Of a stretch of 64,000 bases of DNA, positions 11,901 to 24,500 are shown piece by piece; position 1 is the first letter of the stretch, and the number at the start of each line of letters is the position of its first letter. Origin of the DNA: Gonapodya prolifera JEL478 (lineage: Eukaryota; Monoblepharomycota; Monoblepharidomycetes; Monoblepharidales; Gonapodyaceae); assembly GCA_001574975.1 (NCBI GenBank), contig KQ965842.1, forward strand, positions 92,503 through 156,502, read 5' to 3'. The position numbers and the translations under genes were made by a program. The notes under the pieces were generated by a model. That model did no database searches. It saw nothing but the letters and a program-made list of their open reading frames with translations, and had not been told where the DNA came from.

Positions 11901-14900
11901 GAGAGGATGAGGGTGGGTTGTATGAGGGGCTCAGTAGTGAGTGCAGTGGTATCTTTTGTTTACACCTGGTCCGGTGACTAACAGCAAACATTCCCCCACC
12001 CCTAATAAGTGTCGGAACTCCACATTATCGAAGAAGACGCGTCCTTTGCAGACTTCGCGGCCGTCGTCACACCGGAGGGGTTCTTCACGGCCCAAGACGA
12101 TTTCGGGATCGCGGCAGACCAGGCGCAGCTGGAACAGGAGGTTCGAGCGACTCTCCAGTCGCCACGGGTGCCACTACAGCCACCGCCCGTGCCAATCCCC
12201 GTACCAGAATCACCCCGCGCTTCGCCCGCCCGCGGGATCTTGCGGTCCCCGAGGAGTTATGGAACGCGTTCGTGGAAACCCGTGCGGTTTGGACTTGGTG
12301 GCGACAGCGGGTACGGAGGGTACGGGGTGTCCGGGTCCAGCGTGCCCGATGCGGACGACCTGCAGGACGAATTATCCGCCTTCGACATGCGCGTTCCGGC
12401 CTCTGTTGGGGTTCCTCGTGCGGCGAGCCCCCTTGTCGTGCCGCCGACGACCCGTGCTGCGACGCCAGGGTCGGTGGGAGGCGATACGACCGAGCTGGAT
12501 TTCGATCCGCGCGCCGTGTACGAGCAGGCGCTGCAGGGGTCGTCTGCCGAGGAGAGGGAGACGGGGGAGGGGGACGTGTGGGGGAATGGGTTTGTGGATT
12601 TCCAGGGGCAGGAGGAGGAGCAAGGGCATGCTACGATTGTGGGGGATATGCTTGATGGGTTGGATTTCGATAAGCCTGGTAAGAGGAGTTCGCTGTGTTT
12701 GCAAAAAGAAAATTCACGACTGACGTGGTTTCGCCGCCGCAGTGGACTTGTCCTTTCTCTCGGACGCGGCGCGCGACGACGCCCGTGACGACTTGTCCCA
12801 GTTGTCATCGGTGCACTCGGATGCTTCGTTGTTGGGCGATATGGCGATTCCCCAGGTAGCTGACAGTGTTGCCCCGACGCCCGTCGTGGGTGGCGAAAGT
12901 GCAATTGGGCCGGCCGAGACTGTGACGGGGAAGAAAACGGGGGCAAGCGCGGCGAATCCCTCCCCGGCAGATTTGTACAAGACGCCCGAACTTGGCATCA
13001 TCACAGCTCCGAAGCTGCCGCTTCCCACGCCGGGAACGTTTTTTGGAGCGAAGAGTGGAAAGCTTGGTGCCCTAGAGGGCGACGAGGGGGGTTTGACGCC
13101 GAGTTCGAGAGTGAGTTTTGTGATCACGAGCAAGGAAGAGGTGGGGCAAAGGAAGCTCATTGTTTTGGTTTCCGAAGCCCCAATTCTACACGCCTCGAAC
13201 ACCTGGGGGCCGCGTGGTGGCACATACCGCCACCGCGGCTGCCACCGCTGTCATGGCGTCTGAGCCAAGACCTGTTATTCATCTTCCCGCGCCGGAAACC
13301 CCAATCATGGGCGTCATCACGAGAGTGGAGGCTGTGGTGGCTAAGGCTGCGGAAGTCAACACAAGTCGTGCTTCAGTGGAACCAGGGGTGAGTTCGGAAA
13401 GCACAGTTTTGTTCATATCAGTTGAAGCGTGACCGATACCCTTGTTCTGCACAGTTGTTCACCCCGCAGAAGGCACTTGCGACCTCGCAGCAGTTTTCAT
13501 TGGCTTCGCCGCCGTCGTTGCCACCAGGACCACACGATATCAAGCGTCGGGTGGCTGAGTGGACGCCGGAGTCTGTGGGCGCGTGGAACGGGCTTGAAGG
13601 ACGTTCACCAAAGTCAGACATGTCGATAGACCAGGAGCACGAGGCGCCATCACTGCGCGTTGAAGATACCGATGCCCATGACGAAGCGGGGTCGAATTCT
13701 GGAAGTGGAAGTAGTCCACAAAGGAATGCTGAAGAAGAGGATGGTCGTCGAGTTTCGAGGCACACCATGGAGAGCGACCCTGTTGTTCGAGCACCCGTCG
13801 GATCGCCGCCCACGGCAGCTGCCATCTGTCGTTCTCCACAGCAGCAGCCGCGTCCTGCCTCTAGAGGTTCAGGTGGACGGAACTCTTCCGCCGCCAGGTC
13901 CCGTAGCTCGAGCGAAGTCGACGAGTCAAAGCGCTCTCCCAGCCCTCCGCACATGGTTCCGCACGATGGGGATCACCACCCTACCCACAGGCGAGTTCGG
14001 TCAAATCAACGCAAAGCGACCCACGTCATACGCCTTCCGAGTACTTCCAAGAATGCCCCCAGCTTGGCAAGAGCAAGCGGAGCAAATGGGGACGCTCAAC
14101 TCGCTTTGGCCATTGCCATTGAGTTTCCCCCGACGCCTGTTGGCAAATCCTCCAGAGTGCGGTGTGTCTTTGAGAACGATAGCAAAAGCAATGCTGCGTG
14201 GAAGATCGACAAATGCGGTGGTGTGAGGGTTTATGGGGCCACTGCGTCAGATCCAATGATTCCCATTCTTCCGGATACGGATGCTTTCCGTTGGACTGAG
14301 GAGAAAGGGGTGGTGCCCGGTGTGAGCACAGACTTCTTTGGGAACGCAAAAACGGAGATCACGATCTCCTTTTGGCCGACCTTTGGCGGAACATATCAAC
14401 AAACGTTTAATGTCCGATGTCGTGGAAGAGTCATCGTCCTGGACGCAAAAGGTGATGGTGTCGGGAAGGTCAACTTTGAAGGATCGAAGAGCGTGGCGAG
14501 GAAACGCGTCAGTAACAGCCGAGAGAGACTACCTCAAGGAACTGGAATAGCTCGTGCCATTCCAATGCCGACTCCCCAACCGGTGCAGCGACGGCCCATA
14601 ATCACTCCCGCCAACATCAGAAACCGACCAAGGCTCTTTTCAGAAGCATCACAGCTCCCGAGTGCCGCAGAGGAGCACGACGACTGGGTTGGTCGAACAG
14701 AGAGTGATCTTCGCCGACCACCATCTTTGATTTCCAGAAGCACTCGGCGAAGACCGCCACTTTCCGAGACACGTCGAAACTTGTCGGGGAAAAATGATAT
14801 TGCGAAGGATGAAAGGATAAACGAAACACACAACGGTGAAGACGACCTGAGGACGGTCACTGACACACCTGTCGAGGACTGCTCGGAAGCTCAGCCTCAT

Positions 14901-15299
14901 ATTGTTGACTTTGGTACAATCCGTCTGGGCGCCTTAGGCAGGGTCGAATTACGAGCTTGCAATGCAAGCGACCGACCCATACTTGTGAGAGCTCTGCGCT
15001 CTGAGCCTGTACGCCCATCAGGTTCCACACCTGTCGTTCCAGCCTACTCGATGACAACCTGCTTTGCATTACCATTCAAGGCACTTAGCATTCCGCCAAA
15101 GTCGTTTGTGCCCTTCCCAGTTGTGTTCAGGCCAGATAGAACAGGATCCGTCAAGGAAACAATAGCCCTGATATCTGCGTCTGGGGCAACTGTCGGCGTG
15201 ACTGGGAAGAATGGAGAATACCTTGGCAACGGTAAAGTGGGAATCAGCGGGACGTCCCGGGTGGAGCTTACGTTGATCGGTAATTGCAGCACTCGCTGA
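8982..15299 (+). CDS. SPD-2/CEP192-like protein with C-terminal ASH (PapD-like) domains
   Basis: About 1,940 residues in eight or more exons. Placed introns include 9784-9860 (phase 1), 11370-11461 (phase 1), ones near 11,680, 11,940 and 12,680, one near 13,140 (phase 0) and one near 13,390 (phase 0). The N-terminal ~900 residues are disordered, Ser/Pro/Thr-rich and repetitive: a TDTQTR-type repeat at 9,517-9,760, and three copies of a 32-residue block centred on LFPAYESPLR at 10,229-10,749. The C-terminus has two immunoglobulin-like modules. One lies at about 14,020-14,480 (LALAIAIEFPPTPVGKSS... TEITISFWPTFGGTYQQTF). The other lies at about 14,880-15,290 (HIVDFGTIRLGALGRVELRA... FPVVFRPDRTGSVKETIAL). 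This FG.I..G......L.N pattern is that of ASH domains in SPD-2/CEP192, which build centrosome scaffolds. Assignment to that family is by pattern only. Other ASH proteins are the alternative. Confidence 0.55.
9517..9760 (+). repeat. In-frame TDTQTR / TRTLTD minisatellite
   Basis: Within the SPD-2-like gene, units of about 30-36 bp encode variants of TRTLTDTQTRPVAD, repeated seven or eight times with small drift. The result is a Thr/Arg-rich disordered segment. Unit identity is high enough to suggest slippage or unequal exchange. Confidence 0.85.
10229..10749 (+). repeat. Three-copy LFPAYESPLR block (~32 residues, 210-220 bp apart)
   Basis: Copies start near 10,229, 10,438 and 10,657. Each reads Y-(E/D)-A-x-S-A-x-LFPAYESPLR-x-GP-x-R-(I/V)-EPIRW-x-x-V. 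Charged Lys/Glu linkers of variable sequence separate them (KEKEEEKED, EEKAEEKEE and so on). The blocks are far better conserved than the linkers, so they behave like repeated docking sites. Each contains an SP phospho-site. Confidence 0.9.
11007..11041 (+). repeat. Short APTP tandem repeat
   Basis: Three tandem copies of a 12-bp unit (CCCGCACCCACA) encode Ala-Pro-Thr-Pro in the disordered part of the SPD-2-like protein. Confidence 0.8.
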
Positions 15300-15562
15300 A
15301 TTTTGTATGATTGAATGTATTTGGGAAAAGTAGTCTGCTTGGGTGATTTGTTTTTCGATTAGTCGCGTGGCGTCCGGTGGCCTCCATTGGCCCTTTTCTC
15401 CAACGCTCATATACCCATCCCCGCTTTGACTGATCGTCGAGCGGGACCAGCGAAAGCTACTTTTCGTTCCTTAATCTCATCGAGAATTTCCAACACGGGC
15501 TTCTGGTGTAGAGGGGAACGAAACTAGACCAGGCGCTTGGAAGCCAGAGGACAACAACATCA

Positions 15563-18500
15563 ATGGCGCAAGTCAAGGAAGATTTAGCTGAAACCGACGA
15601 CCATAATCAGACTGTGGAGATACAACCTGATGCAGCGGACTCTCAGCTGACGCTTCAGGACCCAGAAGGCGAGACTTCCGCTGAGCACCAACAGCCGTCA
15701 CATACGATCAAGGACGACTTACCCGCCCATGATGAGCATATAACGACAGATGCAGTGCTTTCGTCCACTGTTGCGCCCGAGGGTATGGAACAGCAGGCTT
15801 CTCCGGACGCCGAGGGTGAAGACGTGAAGACCGTTGACAAACAACAGGACGATACTTCAGTTTCCGAAGTGATCGCGCCGGTAGAAGAGCCCGCTACACA
15901 CGCAATCTCCTCCGGAGTGGAAGAGGAAATCGTAGAGGGTGCAGGAAACCCATCGATGTCAGACGAACCGGAAGCTCAAGGTGCCACTGAGTCCAATTTA
16001 CGAATCCCCACCCTGACAATCGAGGATGCGGATGCAGAAAACACCGAGCCAATTGCCCAGGTAAGTGCTCGACATATGATGTCCCATGGTTTCATTCTGC
16101 AGAACGTTTCATCAACACGCTGGTTCCCCACCCCGCCAGATTGGCGATGAACAAGCTGCTGAGATAAATATTGACCAACACGCCTCAGGTCGCTCGGTAA
16201 CTGAAGAGGAGACCGGAGATGATTCCCCCGAAGCGATTCAACACCCTTCCCCCGAATTGAGCAAAGAAGGCAACGGTGAGCTGTCTTTCGCGATCGTCTT
16301 GAATTTCGATGTTAAAAGCCTATTTGGTTCTCTCTGCGTCATTTTTTGCTTTTAATCAGACACACACGATGAAGCCACCCCAACCAATCCGGACGAACTG
16401 TCACCGCCAGCACCAGAAGCCCTTACAGACCTCCCAGAAAATAGCTCCGGAGAAGAAAAGGAATCGAGCCAACCCGAACCGGCAGACAATACAGTTGAGC
16501 AAGATGGGATTGCCGAGTTGGACGATGGCACCAAGGCCCTTGACATTGACAACGAAGCCGTGGCGTCACTTGAGCACTCTGGGGAGGATTTGGATGACGT
16601 TGCAGTGATCAAAAATGTGGATAACGCCGCTGATGCACCTGACAGCAATGGCGTGGTCCCACTTGGCCATTCTGAGGAGGATTTGGCAGCTGAGGAGAAC
16701 ATTCCTGGAGAACGTGGAATTGAGTTCGACAACGACGAAATACCTGATGAACAAGCGGCATTGGAAGATAAAATTGCTGAGCTGGACTTGGAAGATGAAA
16801 ACGAGGAAGACGATCTGGATGAGGGCCTGGAAGTGGAGTCGCTTGAATCTTTTGATGAGGATGCTGCAACACCTGCTCCCAACGCTCCAGCCTGGAGAGT
16901 TGATCCGCTACATGACTCTCCGGAGACATGGTTTTTAGACGAGGTGCGGGAGCAAGAGCAACGGGGACAGCTCTTGGACCACTTGCGCGAACTTCGGGAG
17001 TTGTCCGAAGTTGTGCGCAGAACGAAGGAACGCGAGGATCGTCTGTCCGAATTAGAGGAGCTTCTACTGGATAAAACCCTCCAAACTGGGCAGCTTGTCG
17101 AGGAAGTTGCAGGTTTGGGTAGTCAACTTGCCAATTACAAGGTGCTGTTGAGAGACGCCGAACGGAAAGCGGAGGAAGCAGTGGAAAGGGAAGTTGCGAT
17201 GCAGAAGAAGGTTTCACGACTGGAAGAGGACATGGAAGGTACGGGAAGCTTTTTTTTGCTTCTTAAATTCACATTTTTTTAAAACAAAAGTTCTATTTCG
17301 CCGCTAGCCGCTGAAAGTCGTGCAACTGCTCTTCGCGAGTCTGAAGTGGCGAAGCACACTGCTCGCATCACTTCACTGGAAGCCGATGTTCGTGATCTTG
17401 AGAGACGTGCGTCGCGTGAGGAGGAGGACCGAAAAGTTGCTGAGCAAAAGAACGAGACGCTTTCGAAGCAACTAGATGAGGAGCGGAAACGAAGGGAAGG
17501 GCTCGTGCGGCGGCTAAATGTTCTTGGAACGCAGCTGGACAGCAATGTACCGACGAGTGGTGGTGCCCCACCTCCAACAAATTTCGACCATCCTCGTGTT
17601 GTCCCACTTCGCCGTGTTCCACGCCAAAGCGCACCTAATGCGTCACAAGCCGCGGATGTACCAGGAGATTCTGCACCCACTCGATCGATCCCTCGACGAT
17701 CTGAGCCTCCAAAAGTGGAAGCGAAACCAGCATCTCCAGCACCGAAAATGGCACGTCGTCGGATGGATCCGGAGGTTCCTGCTCTTCGTGAGGAATTGGA
17801 GCGCACACAAAGCCTCCACCTCGATGAAGTGGCAAAAGTTACAGATCTGACTTCGCAGTTGGAGGTTCTTATGCACGAGGCGGAGGATCTTAAAGAAAAG
17901 CTTCTGGAAATGCAAGCTGACCACATTCGGGAAATGGAGTCGCTGCAAAGCCTGCACAAACTTGACCTTGAGGCCGTTCTGGAAGTGCGAGATTCGCTGC
18001 GAGACGCCCTTACACTCGAATTCAATCGCCGACACGCAGACGAGATTGACGTAATGCGCCAACAGCACTCTGAAGAAGTGGCGCGCCTCAGTGAGGAGCT
18101 TGCAAACCTTCAACAAGAGTTGGATGAAGTCAACGCTAGAATTGTGAATGAATCCAAAGAGTGAGTGTTGAAAGCAGGAGCATTTGCGACGGGGCCGCTG
18201 AACCAGGCCTTTCCCCAACAGCGCTGCGGCCAAGTATGCAGAATTGGAAAACCGGAGTCTCCAGGATCGATTGCGTTATGAGGTGGCCATACGGAAAGCG
18301 GAAGAAGAGTCCGCCAATTTGCGTTCAGAACTCGCGGTATTGGGCGAACGCCTGCGGAGAGACCGTGAAGAGTAAGTTCGCCCTTTTGATTCAGTTTTCT
18401 TTGCAATATGAAGCAAATTCCACTTTCTTTTGCAGGGCGGAAGCGAAGGCACCAGCTCGAGACAATCTAAGTGCACAGGAGCGCGCTCAATACGAATATA

Positions 18501-21500
18501 TCATTCGGAAAGCCGAGGCTGAAACTTCTGATTTGAGGTCGCAGTTAAGCCTTCTCGCGGAGCGGATTCGAACTGGCAGTGAAGAGTGCGTTGCTCTGGT
18601 ATTATGATGGCATGGATTTTTCTCACGTTGTACTTTCTGACAGCGCAACGGCGTGGAGCATTCCTCATGTTGCTGCTTCTCTTCGATCCGACGTGCAAGT
18701 GCCGTACTTAAAAACACCAGCAGGTGATGTTGCATCACTTCAAGCTGAGGTTGTCAGACTTTCTGCTCTGCTGGAGACGAATCAATTGCAGTAAGTTCTC
18801 ACTTCTATGGCTTGTAATTTGCAATACCATATCTGATCCACAACCTGAAGAACGACTACAAGAGATGCAGATCTCAAGGCTCGTGATCTTCAGAATGGCA
18901 TTTTGCAAGGGCGATCAGGATCGTCGGAAGAAGACGCCCAAGCGTTACGGTCGGAGATCGCAGCACTTGCCGAGCGCCTTCGTGCAGGAGAAGAGTATGT
19001 TGTTTTCCCAGGCAGAAGCGATAATATTCTTCTGACCCTGAATCTTTTTGACTGGGAAGGCCCAACTCCCAAGATTTGCTGACAGAACGGTATGTTCATA
19101 TTCGCCGTGAAACACAAAAAATGGAAGCAGACACTGAAATCATTCACTAATAGGATGCGAATGGGCGATAGTGAAGCAAGATCCCTCTTAACTTCTGACC
19201 TTCCTCCTGAAATGGTAGTTGCAGCCATATCCGAGAAGGACAACAAAATCACTCGGCTTCAACTTGAGCTCGCAACATTGGCAGCGGAGAAGGATAGCAA
19301 AATTGCACGACTGGAAAATCAACTTGGTGCGGTAGTAGCTGAAGCCGATGCCAAAGTGTCGCAGATTCGAAATGACAGGGAGCTGAAAGTCTCGGAACTT
19401 GATAAAAAGTTGCAAATGCTTCTTACCGAGATGGACGGAGTTCAACACAGGTTTGTTCCATGTTGTGGAATCCTTTTGCCATTTTGTTTTTCACCGAATA
19501 TTGAAAAACAGTCACCAACAACACGTCCACAAGCTGCAAGAAAACATCACGAAGTTAATCAAGCAAATAGAAGACTTGGAAGCAGCGTAAGTGTTTTGCA
19601 CAAAGGCGGAACAAGTATTCTTGTTAAACCTGCCCTTCCAGATCTTCGGCCCAGTTCGAGACAACTGCCCGTGAGAAGGCGCATCTCGAGAATCGGTTGC
19701 ACGAAGATGCTGACAAGTATGTGAACACGACGTACCTTCTCTTGGACGAGTAATGAACGATTGTTTCACCTTTAGGTACCGGGAATTGCAATCATTCGCG
19801 GCCAAGTCTCGACTGCAGTTGGAGACGCGAATTGTGCACCTCGAAGCAGAACTTTCCCGACTGTCCCAATTCTCGGAAGACTCGGCCCTCGCAGTGCACG
19901 TTGAGACGGCTTTACTCGACTCGCAGCTGAGGGCAACGTCTGACACTCTTTCCGACTTGTCCACTAGCCTGAGTACACTCTTTGAACAGATTTGTACAGT
20001 GTATGAGGAAGGTGGAAACGCCGCTGGTGCCGGACGCTACCGGGGAGTACCGTCTGAGCAAACTGCAACTCTCCTTCTAGCGCCTGTTCAAGCCGCGCTT
20101 CTGGACTCTCAATTGGACGCGACATCAGATATGCTTGCAGGTGTCATGGGAAGTTTGCAGGCACTTCTTGGGAACATAAGTGCCACTGGAGGTGTCGTTT
20201 CGCAAGATTACGACATAGGTGTGGAATCTCCAATTGTCCCAGATGCGGCGTCAGTAATGGCACCGGTGCACACCGCATTATTGGACTCTCAATTAGCTAT
20301 GACCGCAAAGATGCTGGAAGATGCAGCAGCAAAGCTCGAAGTTGTTTTTGAGAGTGTTATTTCGGAGCGAACCGACTCTCGTACCGATACTGATGGCCAA
20401 AGAGCTGTTCCAGCAGTCTCGGCTCATCATCCCTTAGCGGTAATGGCTCCGGTTGAGACTGCTCTATTGGATACCCAACTTGATGCAACATCGAGTATGC
20501 TTGAAGATGTATCAGAGACTCTTCAGGGCTTGTTCAGCCGTATTGCAACGCTTCACAAGGAGCTGCAGAACCGCGAAGCAGCGCCCAATCACAGTGGAAC
20601 GGAAATTGCCTTGACTTCGCCTGTTGAGACAGCGCTGATAGATTCACAGCTTGAGGCAACATCAGAACTGCTATCAGAAGTGGTCGCCAGTTTCCGAGCG
20701 TTAGTAGAGGCCAGGCAGTCTAACAGCACTCCAGTCCAGCCTCAACACCTTGATGTCGAATTAAATCGAGAGCAAACACCTATTATGTTCTCTATCCCCG
20801 TAGACACGGCGCTTCTGGATTCGCAGCTGGAGTCGACATCCGAAATGCTCGACGAATTTTCAAGGACACTCCATACTTATGTGGAGAATGTGGCTACCAT
20901 CCGAGCTGCTGAGGCTGCCATGATTGCTGACGCCGCACGAGAAATGGCCGCCACTCAGTTGGACGAACAACACATTCTGGAACAACAAGACGCGATGCTT
21001 TCAGCAACTATAGAGACTGCATTACTGGACTCCCAACTCGAAGCAACAGGGGATATGCTGACAGCTGCATTGACGGGTGTCCATGGAGTTTTCACGCAAC
21101 TTTTGGCTGAGCGGGACAATCTCGCCCGAGATGTCTCGTCTATGTCAGGGTTGCTCGAATCAGTTCAGTCTCAGCTAGCAGCTTCTGAAAACCGTACTGC
21201 CCAGCTGGTAAATCAAATATCGCAACTGGAGTTACAACAGGGTGGCGCCCTTCCTGCCGACACAGATCGCGCAGAGGTAGATGACTTACGGTCGATGCTG
21301 TCAGTTGCGGAAACCCGCTCCGTTGACCTTGAAGCGACACATCGCCGTGTCGTGGACCAACAAGTTGCGGAACACGATGCAAGAGTGCAAGCGATCGAGA
21401 TGGAGCTCAGCAGAGTCCAAGCCCGTGTCGTAGAATTGGAGTTGTTGTTGGACAGTAAACACAATGACCAGACGGGGTCAGAAAACAAGGAGCTCGAGAA

Positions 21501-24500
21501 CGCCATAATTCGTGTTCAGGAACTTGAATCTGAAATCGAGCACCAAAAATTATCTCAAAGCAAGATTTTGGCCGATATGACAGAGGCTCACACCACGCAA
21601 CTTGCTGGCCTTGAAGCGGAATTGGCTGGAGTTCGGTCTCAGTTAGCGGAGTCCAAATCAGTATTGACTTCGACGAGAGATCTTCCTTCGAGTGCCAGCC
21701 ACACGGGCTCTGTGGCATCCAACTCGAGTGTCTCGGAACTGCAAGTCGAGCACGAGCGAGCGCTCGATCAGATTGAGGAAGATCACAGAGGACAGGTTCG
21801 ATCCCTCGAAGCCAAGATTAACCAATTAGTCTTGCAACTTGAGCATCAAGGGGAAGAGCACTCGCGGTTGCGCGAAGAGCGCGATCAGGAGTACGCAGAT
21901 AAAATTTCAACTCTCGAATCCGACTTAGCAGCTGCGAGAGACAAAATTGTGGATCTGGAGGCCGAGAGTAAGAAGACTGAAGTGTCTCCACCTGCTGATT
22001 TCGAATCCAAATTTGACGAACTCCAAAATCAATTATCTGATGCGAAATCTGACCTCGCCGAAGTTGAAGGGCAGTTGCGTGCGAAGTTGGAGGAGCAGGC
22101 TAACATCCATGGAGAGACCGTTCGGGTCACGCAAAGTACTGAAGATGAATTGAAGAATCGAATCAGCGAATTGGAACAACGACTTCAAGACCTCGACAGC
22201 AAATATCGGGCACTGCTTGAAGGAAAAGCCGATGACGTGGAGCCGTCGGAAACACAAACCAAGGAGCTGACAGATGATCTCACTTCCCACATGAAAGTTC
22301 TTGAAGAGCAATTGAACCTCTCTCTTCAGAGAGAATCAGATCTCAACGCCGAGCTTTCCACTTCAAAGGAAATCTTAGGAACGAACAACGCTGAGATCCC
22401 GATGCTCCAACAACAATTGTCTGAAGCACAGTCGAAAATCGTGGAGCTTGAAAACAAGCTCATTGCGGTATCAGCCGATCAAAGCGAAGAAGCAGCCCGG
22501 TGAGTCTTATTTGGTTCGTGTTGCAATCAACGTCCTTAGTCTTACCCTGGTCCTCAGGTTGAACGAGGTGCTTAGTGCCCTGCGCACAGAACATAAGACC
22601 CTCGAGGAGTCGTCTGAAAAGGCGATCGCGGACCTTAGAGCGAAGATCATGATTTTGAGAGCAGAAGGGCAACAGTGAGTGTTGGTCCTGTGAATTGTCG
22701 GTCGGACACAAACTCCACTCTTGACGAGCAGGCGCGATGAAGAGGCGATATCTGAGAAATCCCAGGTCGAGAGACTGAATATCGAGCTTTTAAAGTGTCA
22801 GAACACTATCGCTTCATTACTTCCTTCTATTCCAAAGTCCGAAGAGGATGTATCAAGCGATATGCCCCCTTCGTACGATTCAACGTATGTGTGCCATTTT
22901 GTTTTGTGAGAACCGATCTAACGAGCAAATTATCAGTCGATCTATCGAACGTTCATCGGTGCAAAATGAAACCATCCAGCAGTTGACAAAGCAGCTTTCT
23001 GAGAAAGAGGCCGAACTCGAAACTTTGAGAAAGGAACACGAACTCGAACGGGAGCAGTGAGTGGATCAGTGGGGAAACTCAAATTTATCTGGGTTCACCC
23101 AGCGTAATTATTTGTGACAGATCTGAGGCCAAACTGGCTACCGTGAAAAATCAACGTGCCGCTGATGCAAAGAAGGTGAAGACTGCCATCACTAGCTTAC
23201 AGCAACAAATCGAAAAGTACAAGGCGCAACTGGAAGAAACCGCCCGGGAGTGAGTCAGAAGCCGACTTTGCAATGTTTCTCGTAGCCCTAATGTTATTTG
23301 TTTTCAGTGCTGAGTCGAGAGTTGCAGATGTAAAGGCGCTGATGGAGACTAAAATCTCTGAGCTAACGGTGGAGCGTGATCGGGACTCCCAGTTGGCAGC
23401 GGAAAAGATCATAAATCTTCAGATACAACTACAGGAGGAAGAGGCCCGATTGTTGCAACTCCAGAATCAGCTTAAGGCTGCGCAGACAGAGCTTAGCAAA
23501 GCGACAGCTAGAGCGGTTGGCTTAGAATACGAAATTCGGGATCTTGAGCGAGAGAACACACGCGAGAAAGAAACGTATGTGTAACCCGTCTTTTGAGGCG
23601 TCTGCTACGAGTTTAATCGTTTATCGTGCCCAGGTTTAAGACCATTGTTGCGGATTTGAGTCAACATCTCGAAAATGCGGTTGCACGGGAATCGGAGCTG
23701 AAAAACACAGCGTCGGATCTCGAGCAGCGGTTGAACGCATCCGAGACAACAATTGCACCTATCCGCCAACAACTGGAGCTTGCTGAAGTTTCCCTGTCTG
23801 ACCTGCGCCTGCAGCTGGAGAACGCGGCCGCACGAGAAGATAAGGTTACCCAGATAACCCATGAGCTGGAAAGAGAAATTAGGGTAGCAGAAGGAGTTGC
23901 GGATGAACTTCGCGAGCAGTTGGAGCAAGCACACCTTCGTGATCAAGCAGCTTCTAGAACGATACAGGAGCTCACTAGCAAACTCAACGACGGAACAGAT
24001 ATGGTTGAGTCTTCCGTAGAAAGTGCATCGGAAGCAGACACTATCATAGCTCAACTGCGGAGCCAGTTGACTCTTGCAAGTGCCAAAGAGGAACAGCTTA
24101 CCAAGGCAACCCAAGACCTCCAGGAGCGGCTAAAAGCTGCCCAAGAAAGCCTTTCTGAGGTTCGACGTGCCACCAGTGCACGTTCAGACGACCACTCGGC
24201 GGACGGAAACGTAGAAAAGAACATTAATGCAGAACTTGCAACGCGGGAAGCAGCCGCAAAGGATGCCGACTTAGAAATAGAACGTCTTACTAGCGAACTC
24301 GCTCGTGTTTCCGATCTTTATCAGGAAGCAAGGTCTGAAATCGAAAGGCTGGCTCCTTTGCAAAAAGACCTTATCCTGGAACGCAGTGCGCCACCAGCCG
24401 AGGAGTACGTTACCGATTGATTGCGAAGTCTATAGACATGCTGATACTATTCTTATTTTGTTGTTAAGGGTAAATGCAAGTGATGACCAAGCCACGCAAC

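Noticed and set aside
19753-22503. The 916-codon frame as a complete gene
   Set aside because: It is one large exon of the coiled-coil gene; in-frame phase-2 junctions on both sides connect it to neighbours.
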